From positions 237,286,376-237,350,375 of the forward strand of contig CM054062.1 of assembly GCA_028641055.1 (NCBI GenBank): a DNA stretch of 64,000 nucleotides, read 5' to 3'. The notes beneath the pieces were generated by a model, which saw nothing but the letters and a program-made list of their open reading frames with translations, had not been told where the DNA came from and did not search any database. Positions 44,546 to 55,755 of the stretch are shown here, one piece after another. The DNA is from Alopecurus myosuroides. Taxonomy: Eukaryota > Streptophyta > Magnoliopsida > Poales > Poaceae. Each line of letters opens with the position of its first letter. Position 1 is the first letter of the stretch. A program made the translations under genes and the position numbers.

Positions 44546-45336
44546 TCAAGATGGGATTTGGTTAACCATTTATTTTTGGAACTCGAACCTATTTAACCAT
44601 TTTGTATAAAGGAGTGCAATCGGTTAACCATTAGGTTAATAGGGTTACAAATGGTTAACCATTTGTTATTAAGGTTCGAACCACTTCCAACATCATGCAA
44701 TGGTAGGCTAGCGCTATAAGTTAGGTGTCGACGACCGTAAATCCTAGCGACGTGGTGCCGGCTGGCAGCCGTAGTAGTCATTGAAGTACTCAATCTTGTC
44801 GGACGGGTCGAAAGGTATAACGACTGAGCTAGGCATGGACGATAGCCAACCAGTGTGGTCGCCGACATGCCCGGAGAACAGCACCGTGACGGTGAGAGGC
44901 TGAGCTAGGTATGCTTGCTAGCAGCAAGTCAAGCATGCGCACACAATAGCAAGCATGCATGCACGTCGAGTGGTTGAGCTAGGCCAATTAGCTAGCAGCA
45001 AGCAACTAATTAAGCAAGTAGCTGGATGGTTGCTATATTAGCTAGGTGGTGAATGCGTGCATGGAGCATGGGCACTAGATGCGGGCGAGGTGGCGGGGCA
45101 TGGCTGTCACCGGCTCAGCATACGATCGAATAGTCGAGGAGCATGGCTGGGCAACAGCGACATGCGCTCGGGAGACGGGCGGACGAGACGGGAGGATGGA
45201 AAAACATTAGCTGGATGACAGGAAACCATTGGGAAATAGGGATCGAAACTAAATAACCATACACGTCTGGAGGTTAACCACATGTCCCATTGGGCTCTTT
45301 TTCAATGGATAAATGGGAACCAAGTCCCAATTTTGA
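44546..45336. mobile_element. Inverted-repeat DNA transposon in the LTR (791 bp, hAT-like)
   Basis: Absent from the 3' LTR. Ends TCAAGATGGGATTTGGTTAA and, on the complement, TCAAAATTGGGACTTGGTTC form imperfect inverted repeats. CCACCGC at 44539-44545 and 45337-45343 is a 7-bp direct duplication (8 bp with one change would fit hAT). Interior has repeated GGTTAACCAT palindromes and no transposase. Confidence 0.8.
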
Positions 45337-45868
45337 CCACCGCCATCTTCATCGACGTTGCTGTCTCCCATGATGAGGAGGGAGTAGTTCTCTCCCGGGG
45401 CTAAGGGCTTACAGGTAGCTATGTGTTTCATCTCTCTCTCCCATGGTGTGATCATGAGCTTTGTAATGTAGTTGAGTAAGTAGATGTTACTCTTCATCTA
45501 TTATGCTACTCATGTAGTTTTGTTATGAGATCTCTGTAAACACTTTGATAACGGTGTAAATGTGACAGTGTGTGCACCGTGTGGTTTAGCATGATATTTA
45601 TATTTTGTGTTGGATGACCCTATGAAATTGTGATGTTTGTTTGGAACCACCTAGGTCTCATGGTGATAGCATGGGGGTTACCTGGATGGGGAAATGTGAA
45701 CTCTAAGGAGTGCTCTTACAACCCTACGCAATGATTGGTGTTTGTTATCCGACATGAGAGTGGTTCAGAGTAGCATAGTGAAGAGATGATATCTATGCAT
45801 TAAATTATGTTATTATTGTTGAGAGTGTGCACTAGTGAAAGTATGATCCCTAGGCCTTGTTTCTAAGC

Positions 45869-46441
45869 TGTCGGATATATACCAAATAGGGGTATAGAAG
45901 ATGGTAGACAAAAGAGCTGGACTACCAGGGTGGCCTGCAAGGTAATGGGCTTAGGTCCATTGGGCGGCCCAGTAGTCCGACGCGTAGAAGCCGGATTCTA
46001 GAAGAACCCGGATCACGGCCCGCGTGATCTGGCTTGGAGGAGAAGACGGATTCCTTACTTTCCAAGTTACAAGTTAAACGTAGTCTTCTACCTTTCTGGT
46101 TCTGTAAGCCCTAATCCGGCTATTATATAAAGCCGGACGGGAGATAGATTTCATAAGTTCTTTTAGTCACAAGGTTCTAGGTTCTAGCTTAAGCCTTGCG
46201 CAACTCGCCGGGAAGGTCATCCTCGACGAGTAGCTGGATCTATTCCTTTACATTGTAACCTTATTATACGGGCTTTAGTCCCACATAGTGAGAAGTGCAG
46301 GAGTAGGTACGCCGTACTGTCGCGACGTACCGAACCTGGGTAAATCCCGTGTTCTGTGTTACTACGCTATACCGTTACCCCACGTCTCTACCGTAGTCTC
46401 ATGGCACCCCAGTCTATGAAAACTACTACGATGTCTCGACA
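45869..46441 (+). repeat. Tat-element 5' LTR (573 bp)
   Basis: TGTCGGATAT...GTCTCGACA. TATA box TATATAA at 46124-46130. The only difference from the 3' LTR noticed is TCTACC here against TCTAGG there. The gag reading frame is already open in this LTR, with an ATG at 46401. Confidence 0.93.
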
Positions 46442-49400
46442 GGTGGCGCCCACCGTGGGGCAAACGACGTCAGGCGTGAAGTTCCGATCTGGGATTTTAG
46501 GCGGAATCGGAAGATCGATCACTGTCGGAAGCTTGGAATTCGACGACGACGTCGGGCGCTTCCTCGACAACGGATCCTACATACCGGCGCAAAACCATCT
46601 GGTAAGTGCCTGCGTTTTACCGATTGGATCTGCTAATATCTTTATCGGATTAACCGCGGAAGCAATGGGGTTTTGCGGTGAAAGCAATTATCTCCCACCC
46701 GCCCTATACCCAGTCGAAGACGACTATGATGCCGGATTTTGCTCAGATCGCCGACAAAACAGTGATACGCACTTTATCGGCATGGTGCAATCCGAGATCG
46801 CCGAAAACACGGATGACGGAAATCCCGTGCAAGAGGCAGACAACGATACACCCGTCACAGAGACGGAAGAACCAATACCCGTCACAGAGACGGAAGATCC
46901 GACATCCGTCAACCAGACGATGAACTCGGAAACAGAGTCCGTGCTTGCCGCCATTGAGGCGAGATTGGAGTCGGAAACCGGATCGGATAACTTCGAATCC
47001 GAAGACGAAGATGATGATGCCTTCGTAAGAAAAGTTAAGTCCTTTCAAGAGGGATTCCATGAAGTGCTAATGGCAAAACCAGCTGATACAACGGGTGCCG
47101 ATAGCCAGGAAAGCCCTAAAACCCCTCCGCCAGCAGAGGAGAGGGAAGACGGAGAAACTTCTCCGATATTTCCTAATGTCAAGGAGATGACAGAGGATGA
47201 ACCTGTCAAAAAACCGCCCTCTTCCAAGAAAAAGCACCGTGCTTCTAAAAAACTCCAGTACAAACTCCGGAAGAAAAAGTCAGCTGATCTCGCTGATGAA
47301 AACCTGGAAGTTGGAGATATTAGTGGCACAAAGCCTACGGAAAAGAAATCTAAGGAAATCACTGCTCCGCCAATGACAGAACTGGAAGAGCAAGAACTAT
47401 TACAAACTCCAGTGGGACCCAATGAACCCCCTGAGATGCTGGAAGCCAGGAGACAAGCTTTCCAACGGCAACAGCAACAACTGCTTAGATCTCGGCAACA
47501 CCTCCAACAAACCCATAATGACATCAAAATTATGAAGGAAGAAATTGAGGAGTACGAGAGAAAGCATAGATCTGCCTTAAAACCTACAAGGTTACCCGGA
47601 ATTGCAAAACCGGAAGAACTGCCGCCGAAAGAAAGGTTCTATAACCCATCTTGGCAAAAGCAGTTAAACGGCAAAGATGCCAAGGGCGAACCAATATACA
47701 AAACCGCAGCTGAAAACGCGGAAGCAGCGTTCGCCATCCTGAACAATGATCTGTACTCCAACGGGGAAAAACTCCAAGGGGTGTATGCTTTCCTAGGAAA
47801 AGCATTACAGCAGCAACAGCGAGGACAAGAGCGATCAGGGAGGCTGCATGATAATTCCGCCCTCTGCAAAACTGTTACTTGCGCTGCTGGAGCACCTGGA
47901 CCGGAAGAACCCGGAGATTCGGACAAAAAAGAGGATCCGAGAAAAGACAAGAAAAACCCCGACAACCGGGACGCAGCGTCTAGAACCGGACCTCATCTCC
48001 CGAAAGATGGATGCAAACCACACGATCGGGAAGACAAACACCGGAATGACGGCAAAATAATGCCACCTCCGAGAAACCCAGCTGAAAAAGCTGGAAGATA
48101 CGATACACCTTACAGGCGTGAAAGATCTCGGACACCGCCCAAAGATAAGGAAAGGTACAGGAGCAGGACTCCACCTAATCCCAGAGGGCGTGACAACGGA
48201 AGAGATAGAGATAACCTCGGAAAAACGCGTCCGCGTAACAATGGAAAAGAAAGGAGCAGATCCCCTTCTGTCCATTCAGCCGGGAGATATTCTGCACATA
48301 TTGATAGAGCAGAAAAGGATGATCTATACTTTGGTCCTAAGTGTTTTACAGACAGGATCCGAAGGATAACCCTGCATTCTGGCTTCGCCAAAGTTGGTCC
48401 AACCTACCAAAAATACACCGGCAGTACAAACCCGGATACCTGGCTTTCAGATTATTACACAGCCGTCCAGATCAACAACGGGACAGACCTGGAAGCTGTC
48501 AAGTTTCTTCCCCTAATGTTGCTAGACGGAGCCAGAGATTGGATTAATGGTTTACCATCAAGAACTGTCGACAGTTGGGATGATATGGCGAGAGTATTTA
48601 CTCAGCATTTTCGAGGAACATACAAACGCCCAAATAGCATCAACCAGCTGAACCGTTGCACCCAATTTGAAGACGAACCATACGTGGATTTCATCTCCAG
48701 ATGGACAGCAATGAAGAATAGTTGCTCTGGAGTAACTGACGTACAAGCAATGCATGCTTTCGTCAATGGCCTAAAACCCGGACTTGTACCGTTCATGGTT
48801 GGTTCTAAAAAGCACAAAGATCTCGGATCTATGCTTACAACCGCTAATGAGCATGCTGCAGCCGAAGACGATATCAGAGCAAGAGGAGGCAATATTGAGT
48901 CACTGATACTGGCCAAGAAAACACCTCGTTCTGATAAAAAAGGAACCCCGGAGTCAACAACAAAGCCCAAGGAGGTTAACTTAGCCTTTGGAGGAGAAAA
49001 AGGGAACAAGTGGAAAGGCCGCAGTCCGGATCCCATCAATTACACTCCTGAAGAATGGGAGAGAATTAAGTCGGAACCCTGCGTCCACCACTCTCAGTTT
49101 GGGAAACCAACCCACACGAACGCGCAATGCCGACTAAACAAGCATATGAAAGGCAATGCAGGATCCGGAAATAAAGGGAAGGGTTCCAAGAGGAAGCCTG
49201 CCAAACAAAAGCCAGAAGCTGAAAAAGAAGACAGTGAATCGGACACTGATGATAAAATCCAGGAACAACAGCGAAAAGGCGAACCTAAATTTCCGAGAGT
49301 TGACGGAGAAGCAATGCTAACTTTCCTAGCAACCCCGTCAGCAAAGGTGGCCAAAAGGACACTTCGAGAAATAAACGCGGTTGTTCCTGCAACCCCAAAA

Positions 49401-50105
49401 TTCTTGAAGTATTCCAACACACCGATAATCTGGGATCAGTCTGATCATCCCGGAAATATCCCTGAACCCGGCACACAAGCTCTTGTTGTAAGCCCTATTG
49501 TTCAAAACACTAGGCTAAGAAGAGTGCTGATGGACGGAGGATCCAGCATCAATATAATGTACCTGGATACACTGAAGCACTTGAAGATATCCGAGTCCCA
49601 GCTCAATTACAGCAATATACGCTTCCATGGCATCGTTCCTGGCAGGCAAGCACGATCCCTAGGAGAAATTTCCCTAGATGTCACCTTCGGAGATAAAGAT
49701 CACTTCCGGCAGGAAAAAGTATCCTTCGAAGTTGTGCCGTTCGAGAGCGTGTATCACGCAATACTCGGACGTCCGGCTTTCGCCAAGTTTATGGCAAGAT
49801 CTTGCTACATCTACAACAAGCTGAAGATGCCAGGACCCAAAGGAGGAGTAATCACCATTGCCGGTGATTTCAAGCTGGCAAACGAGTTGGAGAAGCAAAA
49901 CGCCCTTTGCGCTCAAAGAGTTATAGCTCAGGAAGAACTGAAGGAGTTAGCCAAGGAGGTATCGCCGAAAGAAATGCCGGCAGGAAAAGAAACTCGGAAG
50001 CCAACAGATAGCTTCAAGGCATCCGAGAATACAAGACAGGTAATCCTAGACCCCAAAGATCCGACAAAATTCGTCGTTGTAGGGACTGGGATGACCGACA
50101 AATAG
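46401..50105 (+). CDS. Tat-element Gag and aspartic protease (1234 codons)
   Basis: The frame is open from inside the LTR; ATG 46401 is the first plausible start (MAPQSMKTTTMSRQ), with alternatives downstream. The N-terminus is acidic and repeat-rich (VTETEEPIPVTETEDP). A coiled-coil (QQQQLLRSRQHLQQTHNDI) and an Arg/Asp-rich RS-like stretch precede the Gag core, from GFAKVGPTYQKYTGSTNPDT to FTQHFRGTYKRP and HAFVNGLKPGLVPFM. A C-H-H-C-like finger is seen around CVHHSQFGKPTHTNAQC. The aspartic protease has MDGGSSINIMYLDT and AILGRPAF. TAG at 50103 ends this piece; RT continues in the same phase, so gag-pol was a single frame. Confidence 0.88.
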   Translation: MAPQSMKTTTMSRQVAPTVGQTTSGVKFRSGILGGIGRSITVGSLEFDDDVGRFLDNGSYIPAQNHLVSACVLPIGSANIFIGLTAEAMGFCGESNYLPPALYPVEDDYDAGFCSDRRQNSDTHFIGMVQSEIAENTDDGNPVQEADNDTPVTETEEPIPVTETEDPTSVNQTMNSETESVLAAIEARLESETGSDNFESEDEDDDAFVRKVKSFQEGFHEVLMAKPADTTGADSQESPKTPPPAEEREDGETSPIFPNVKEMTEDEPVKKPPSSKKKHRASKKLQYKLRKKKSADLADENLEVGDISGTKPTEKKSKEITAPPMTELEEQELLQTPVGPNEPPEMLEARRQAFQRQQQQLLRSRQHLQQTHNDIKIMKEEIEEYERKHRSALKPTRLPGIAKPEELPPKERFYNPSWQKQLNGKDAKGEPIYKTAAENAEAAFAILNNDLYSNGEKLQGVYAFLGKALQQQQRGQERSGRLHDNSALCKTVTCAAGAPGPEEPGDSDKKEDPRKDKKNPDNRDAASRTGPHLPKDGCKPHDREDKHRNDGKIMPPPRNPAEKAGRYDTPYRRERSRTPPKDKERYRSRTPPNPRGRDNGRDRDNLGKTRPRNNGKERSRSPSVHSAGRYSAHIDRAEKDDLYFGPKCFTDRIRRITLHSGFAKVGPTYQKYTGSTNPDTWLSDYYTAVQINNGTDLEAVKFLPLMLLDGARDWINGLPSRTVDSWDDMARVFTQHFRGTYKRPNSINQLNRCTQFEDEPYVDFISRWTAMKNSCSGVTDVQAMHAFVNGLKPGLVPFMVGSKKHKDLGSMLTTANEHAAAEDDIRARGGNIESLILAKKTPRSDKKGTPESTTKPKEVNLAFGGEKGNKWKGRSPDPINYTPEEWERIKSEPCVHHSQFGKPTHTNAQCRLNKHMKGNAGSGNKGKGSKRKPAKQKPEAEKEDSESDTDDKIQEQQRKGEPKFPRVDGEAMLTFLATPSAKVAKRTLREINAVVPATPKFLKYSNTPIIWDQSDHPGNIPEPGTQALVVSPIVQNTRLRRVLMDGGSSINIMYLDTLKHLKISESQLNYSNIRFHGIVPGRQARSLGEISLDVTFGDKDHFRQEKVSFEVVPFESVYHAILGRPAFAKFMARSCYIYNKLKMPGPKGGVITIAGDFKLANELEKQNALCAQRVIAQEELKELAKEVSPKEMPAGKETRKPTDSFKASENTRQVILDPKDPTKFVVVGTGMTDK
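46444..46460 (+). other. Primer-binding site of the Tat element
   Basis: TGGCGCCCACCGTGGGG lies two bases after the LTR terminus, the form common in Tat/Athila-type plant elements. Confidence 0.75.
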
Positions 50106-51086
50106 GAAGGCGAGCTCATCAAGTTCCTCCGTGAGAACTGGGACATTTTTGCCTGGTGTCCAGCTGACATGCCAGGCGTACCCAGGGAACTTGCTGAGCA
50201 CCAACTCAAGGTTATTCCCGGATCAAAACCCGTCAAACAAGGTCTCCGTCGATTTGACGGAAGAAGACGGAAGGCTATTGGCAAGGAAATTATCCGGCTT
50301 TTAGCAGCGGATTTCATCAAGGAGGTAATCCATACTGACTGGTCCGCAAATCCGGTACTAGTACCGAAGAAAGATACAACTGCCCTCAGAATGTGTATAG
50401 ACTACACAGGATTGAACAAGTTATGTCCGAAAGATAGGTTTGCGCTACCGCGAATCGATCAAATAATAGACGCCACTGCAGGCTCTGAGCTTCTATGCTT
50501 CTTGGATGCATACTCCGGGTACCACCAAATACGCATGAAAAAGGAAGATCAAATCAAGACTTCTTTTATAACCCCATACGGGACGCATTACTATGTAACC
50601 ATGCCTTTTGGCCTGAAGAACGCAGGTGCAACCTACCAGCGTTGCATGCAACGTTGTTTGCATAGTCAGATTGGAAAAAACGTCCATGTTTACGTGGACG
50701 ATATTGCTGTCGTAACCAAGGAAAAAGATACACTCCTTGAGGATTTGCGAGAAACTTTCGAAAACTTGCGCACTTACAAGATGAAGTTGAATCCATCTAA
50801 GTGCGTATTCGGGGTTCCCTCAGGAAAACTTCGGGGTTTCATCGTTTCTCGCAGAGGAATAGAAGTTAACCCGGAAAAGATCAAGGCAGTCTCGAACATC
50901 TCGGAACTTACGTGTGAAAAAGATGTCCCAGAACTGCCGGGTTCCGCCACAGCCATAAAAAGATTTCTTAGTTGGCTGGGGGCTAAAAACCTACCACGCT
51001 TCAAGCTGCCGAAAAGTTTCGACAAGGTCAAGTGGATTGCGGAAGCCTGGGAACACCTAGCAAGTTATGTCCCCTTCTGTACTTAG
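50106..51086 (+). pseudogene. Tat-element reverse transcriptase, pol truncated after RT
   Basis: Follows the TAG at 50103 in the same frame (EGELIKFLRENWDIFAWCP). RT segments: SANPVLVPKKDTTALRMCID, FALPRIDQIIDATAG, LDAYSGYHQIRM, MPFGLKNAGATYQRCMQ, catalytic VYVDDIAVVTK. The thumb/connection reaches RFLSWLGAKNLPRFKLP and KVKWIAEAWEHL, then ends in YVPFCT and a stop. No RNase H or integrase follows. The loss is a clean deletion joining pol to the 3' non-coding region, so the copy cannot integrate without help. Confidence 0.88.
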
Positions 51087-51702
51087 TTCAAATCTATGTA
51101 AACATCTTTTGAGATCATGAAATAAAGTTGTCGGAATGCTGTTATCTATTTTTCTTCTAAGTGCAAAGCGTTTCCGCCTCATCTATTTCCCAATGATCTT
51201 ACAATTTTCTCAGTGTTAACCCGAATTGTGCTTGCGTACTCGGCGTTACATAACTGAATGATTTTTCAGCCTTTTAACGGCTAAAGGAAACTTGAATTGC
51301 CTGCGTGCCCAAGTTTCACTTAAAACTTTCCTTGTTTCTCTAAGTCTTATCTGATCGTGCGTATGCTGGGTTACTGGAACTAGTTAGTAAAAATGCCTTT
51401 AGCATGATTCATGTTTTCGAGTTTCAAAAACTGCTTGGTTCGCCCCCAGTTACTCGGCATAACGATTCATAATGCTATTTGAGCCATTTCAAACACTAAG
51501 GACAGTTAAAGCATACACACCAGAGAACTTAGAAGATAAAGGAATGATAAAATTCAAACAACTTGCAAAGTAATTTCATAGTTTAAACTGCAAAAGGCGG
51601 AATTTTCATTAATACATAAGAAGCATTACATTTTGGATTACAAATGAAAGAACAGTAATGCTCCTATTGTCTAAATTTTCTATCCAGGTTCCAGGTAACC
51701 CT
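51087..51702. other. Non-coding region between RT end and antisense gene
   Basis: AT-rich with no ORF of note. It must contain the 3' end of the antisense transcript. Confidence 0.5.
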
Positions 51703-54641
51703 TCAAGATTCCGACTCCTCCTCGCTGCTTTCTTCATCGGGGATTGGAGGAGCTTCTTCTTCCGGATAGGTGACGGCGACATTTACCATGGCGGCAATCT
51801 GGGTGGCGTGGCCCTTAACTTCACCAAAGATGGTGGATCGTTGCGCATCCGTGTATCCCTGAGGGACACCGGTGGCCACACGCCAGGATTTGGCACTAGG
51901 GTAGTGCATGCGCATAAGGCCTAAGGCCATGCGCGCACCACCCCGTGCAGCGGAGCGGAGAATAGACTCCTTGGACTCCGCCACCTCCATGATGATACCC
52001 GGAAGTTTTTCAACCTCCGAGCATTCCCCAGATTTTTCGGGAAGAAACTTGCCTACTAACTGCGTTGCAGCAGCCTTCACCAAGTTCCATGTCTCCCCGA
52101 AAGCTCGGATGCCTGCAGCCCGAGTGCCATCTGGGGTGTTTCCTGGTTGATCCAATAAAACATACAAAAGGGTTAAGGAGACAAACAGAGAAAACAAAAC
52201 ATGGAAAGATGAGGACAAGGGTAAGAAATTTACCGATGAGTTTATCGATCTCAGAAACTTCCTCCAGGCGAAGATTCAGAGCTTCAGTCAAATCCTGAAT
52301 GGTGGATTTGTCTTTCTCTGCCTGTTCGGAAGCCTTGGAGTTAGCCACTCCAAGGGCCAGATTGCTGGCTTCCAGGTCTTGCTGAGCCTTCACAAGATTC
52401 TTGTGAAGCTCAATGTTCTCATTGCGGAGAATCTCGGCGTTGCCGGAATCTTCCGCTGCTTGTTTAGCTTCAGCTAAAGCAGCTGAAAAGCAAGGGAAAA
52501 TCCGAGTTGATCAATTTCCTCGGGAAAAAACTTAGACAAAGTCTTAAATCGGAAATTTCAAAACGAAAAAGCTTACCTTTCGTTTCCGTCAAAGCGAGCT
52601 GAGACGATTCCAGCTCCGCCTCTCTCTCCTCAAGAATAGAAAGAAGACTTCGAACTTCTTTATTCTTGATAGTGAGCTTCCTGAAAACTTCAAGGTTTAT
52701 GGCCTCGGAGGTTTGCTGAAACACAGCAAGGAAAAGTATGGTTAATAAAAAACATTAAAGCAAAAAAGCATGCATTTTTGTTTAATGCTTGGGGGCTAGA
52801 GTTACATACCTGGCTCATGCGTTGCAAACCTGCTAAGTTTTCTCGGAATTCTTTCGCGTATTCCGCGAAGTGATTTTCGGCCGCGTTCAAGCCATCATTT
52901 ATAGCCTTAAAATCCTTGTCAAAGGTGGGGATTTCCTCGTCGAAAATCCGAGAAGATTTCCCCACCTCTGGAGCCGCCCTTTCCCTCGTGTCCGACTCGG
53001 ACACAACGGGCTGGCTGGGCTCTGGGGGCTTGGTGGTAGTGGCCGCAGTAGGCTCTTCCGCCATTGTCTGCGGCGTGTCCGGGGCGACGGCGGGAGATGG
53101 TTGGCTGCCTCGGTTGGAAGAAGCTCTGAGCTTCTTCAACTTTCTCGGCTTCAAGGTGGAGGGGGGTAAGCTAAAAACCAAAAACCCGGAAAAGGTTAAA
53201 ACACCGAAGATGGACGAAAAAGATCCCATAAAAGAAAAAACCCAGAAGAAAATAACCTGGACGTGGCGACGGGGATTCCGTCAAGGTCGATAATTTCATC
53301 CGAAGAAATTATCTTCTTGCGTTTGCGCCCACCAGTAGCGGCGGTGCGCAGCGCATCCAGCTCGGCCTCGGAGGCTAACTCCGAGTCTGGAAGATCCAAA
53401 AGCTGTCGGAAAAAACCAATCAGATTCAAAAGGTAGATTATCCAGGAAGTAAGATTATACCCAAATAACGGAAAAATTACCTTAGGAGCGGGGTTGTCGG
53501 CCGTGTACATTGGCCGACTCTCCGTGTATTGATCGCGCGAAGCGACCAACTGATTGATGCGCCGCCTGAGCTCCTTTGCGGGCCAATCCTTGTCGGTTGT
53601 CCGCATTGGATCCTTGGCTCCTGTGTATTCACACAGGAGACGGCCTCCGTGGTTTGCTAACGGCTGGATTCGCCTATCCAGCCAGCAAAAGACCGTGTCC
53701 ATACCGGTCAAAGGAGGTTTGGAGGAAGTGAGCTTGGCGATGCGCCTCTTGATCCTTAGTAGATCCGGAGGCAGAACCTGGACGGCCTCTGTCACCCAGT
53801 TATCCTGGGGAACAGCGGCGGAGTTCACAAAAGATGGAATCCCGACGGCCTTTTTAGGAAAAGGCACGTCGGGGTGATAGAAAAAAGAACCCGTCCAAAA
53901 TTTGACGGATTCTGAGGTTTTGATTTTGGGGAACCAATCCTCTCGGAATCTCCGAAGAGTAAAGGAAATGGTTCCGCAATTTGGGAGCGCGCCCTCCGAA
54001 GAGTTACGCTTCACCCCAAAGCAATACAACCAAAAATCTAACCTAGGCTCTATTCCTAGGTAACCTTCGAACAAGGCCTGGAAGCCGGCCATGTACAGAA
54101 TAGAGTTGGGAGGAAGGTTATGTGGTTGGATGTTGTAGTGTGACAGAACCTGGAGGAAGAAGGATGAAGGTGGCAATCCCATACCTCGTAGAAGGTGGGA
54201 GGCGAGGAGCACCCTTTCGCCCTCTTGTGGCATGGGTTCAGTCTCCTCCTCCGGGAGCCGCCATTTCTTTTTCAGCACCAAACCCTCCTTTTCCAGGTTG
54301 GGAAGGAGAGCCGGGGGAATACTGCAGGCACTCCAGTTGCCTGCAGTTTCCTCTTCCTCTTCTGCTCCGGTGGCGGCGGCGGCGGCGGCCTTCGCGGCGG
54401 CAAGCTTTTCGCCTAGGAGCTCGATTTTCTCCTCCGCCGTCTCCGGTGCGAACGGCGGGGATGTTGTGGTGCTTGAGCCCGCTACGTCCGCGGCGGTGGA
54501 AGCATTTCCTCCGCCCGCCGCGGATGCCGTGGTTGTTTCCGGCCCGCCGCCGGCATGCTTGGGCGACCCCAGTTGTGGATCCAGGTCGCCCAAAAGCTCA
54601 TCGATGGAGGCGCGGGCCGGTGAGGACGACGGAGAGGCCAT
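51703..54641 (-). CDS. Antisense spliced gene of the Tat element (831 aa, six exons)
   Basis: Minus-strand exons: 54641-53481, 53402-53257, 53170-52810, 52715-52577, 52482-52234, 52142-51703. All introns have GT-AG ends, phases match, and the joined frame is 2496 nt without interruption. N-terminus MASPSSSPARASIDELLGD is low-complexity. Residues about 90-320 form the domain often annotated as putative gypsy-type transposon (Transposase_28): LASHLLRGMGLPPSSFFLQV, PNSILYMAGFQALFEGYLGI, RLDFWLYCFGVKR, FKREDW-like FREDWFPK, WTGSFFYHPD. A nuclear-signal-like GGRKRKK is near residue 415. The C-terminal half is coiled-coil (SLLSILEEREAELESSQLAL; LHKNLVKAQQDLEASN) and ends in an acidic tail (EESSEEESES). 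Function unknown. TATA box at 54782-54791. It could also be called a captured host-like gene. Confidence 0.85.
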
Positions 54642-54781
54642 CGTTTTCGGTGGTGATGGAGCGCTCCGGCGTGCAAAGGGCTCGTCGGGGCAAGGATTCG
54701 TTCTAAGCTCTCGTGCTCGCGTTTGCGTCAATGGCGTGGGCAGAGGGAGTGAGGAAAGATTTCCGGAGACGACGAGGACGG

Positions 54782-54791
54782 CTATTTATAG
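54782..54791 (-). promoter_or_regulatory. TATA box of the antisense gene
   Basis: On the minus strand the sequence reads CTATAAATAG, a consensus plant TATA box, 141-150 bp upstream of the antisense ATG at 54641. This suggests the antisense gene has its own promoter inside the element. Confidence 0.65.
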
Positions 54792-55182
54792 CCTAAAAAC
54801 CTCTAGATACGCGCCAACGGCTCTTTTGACCGTTGGATGTTCGACGCGTGTCGCTCGCCGGAAAATCCGGGAAACGGAACGACAGAGGAATGATGGCTAT
54901 CTCCTCGTTTCTCGTGAGAATCTGTCAGAGATACGTTGCAGGGTTTCCCGCGTGAAACCAAGCGGCGCTTGTGTCAGCATGATTAAAGCGCTGATGTCAC
55001 GTGTTCCTTTTCCGCGAAGGATCGCGAGAAGAAAAGCCGGATTTTCATAGTTCCGAGTTTTATGTTACCATCTCCTTCAAAAGGGAAGAAGAAAGAATCA
55101 AGACTGCTGAATCAAGTTTCCCGGACAAAATGTATTTGACGAAAGGCGGAGTTTCAGAGTTTTGATCCTTCCTGGGGGCTAT
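54792..55182. other. Tat-element spacer upstream of the antisense gene, with purine tract
   Basis: Non-coding; presumably the antisense promoter region. CCTGGGGGCT at 55171-55180 just before the 3' LTR is the likely polypurine tract. Confidence 0.55.
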
Positions 55183-55755
55183 TGTCGGATATATACCAAA
55201 TAGGGGTATAGAAGATGGTAGACAAAAGAGCTGGACTACCAGGGTGGCCTGCAAGGTAATGGGCTTAGGTCCATTGGGCGGCCCAGTAGTCCGACGCGTA
55301 GAAGCCGGATTCTAGAAGAACCCGGATCACGGCCCGCGTGATCTGGCTTGGAGGAGAAGACGGATTCCTTACTTTCCAAGTTACAAGTTAAACGTAGTCT
55401 TCTAGGTTTCTGGTTCTGTAAGCCCTAATCCGGCTATTATATAAAGCCGGACGGGAGATAGATTTCATAAGTTCTTTTAGTCACAAGGTTCTAGGTTCTA
55501 GCTTAAGCCTTGCGCAACTCGCCGGGAAGGTCATCCTCGACGAGTAGCTGGATCTATTCCTTTACATTGTAACCTTATTATACGGGCTTTAGTCCCACAT
55601 AGTGAGAAGTGCAGGAGTAGGTACGCCGTACTGTCGCGACGTACCGAACCTGGGTAAATCCCGTGTTCTGTGTTACTACGCTATACCGTTACCCCACGTC
55701 TCTACCGTAGTCTCATGGCACCCCAGTCTATGAAAACTACTACGATGTCTCGACA
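55183..55755 (+). repeat. Tat-element 3' LTR (573 bp)
   Basis: Same length and ends as the 5' LTR. Followed by TAAGC (55756-55760), the target duplication, and then the resumed Athila-like LTR. Confidence 0.93.

Larger units (their letters stand above)
45869..55755 (+). mobile_element. Ty3/Gypsy retrotransposon, Tat lineage, with antisense gene
   Basis: LTRs 45869-46441 and 55183-55755, 573 bp each. Target duplication TAAGC at 45864-45868 and 55756-55760. Order: primer site 46444-46460, gag-protease 46401-50105, RT 50106-51086, non-coding, then a six-exon antisense gene 54641-51703, then purine tract CCTGGGGGCT. RNase H and integrase are missing. An antisense extra ORF between pol and the 3' LTR is a known feature of several Tat-lineage elements. 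The LTRs differ at only two adjacent positions by eye, so insertion is very recent. Confidence 0.92.

Noticed and set aside
54122..55050. Plus-strand ORFs opposite exon 1 of the antisense gene
   Set aside because: The minus strand has the recognised domain and splicing; the plus frames are GC-rich shadows.
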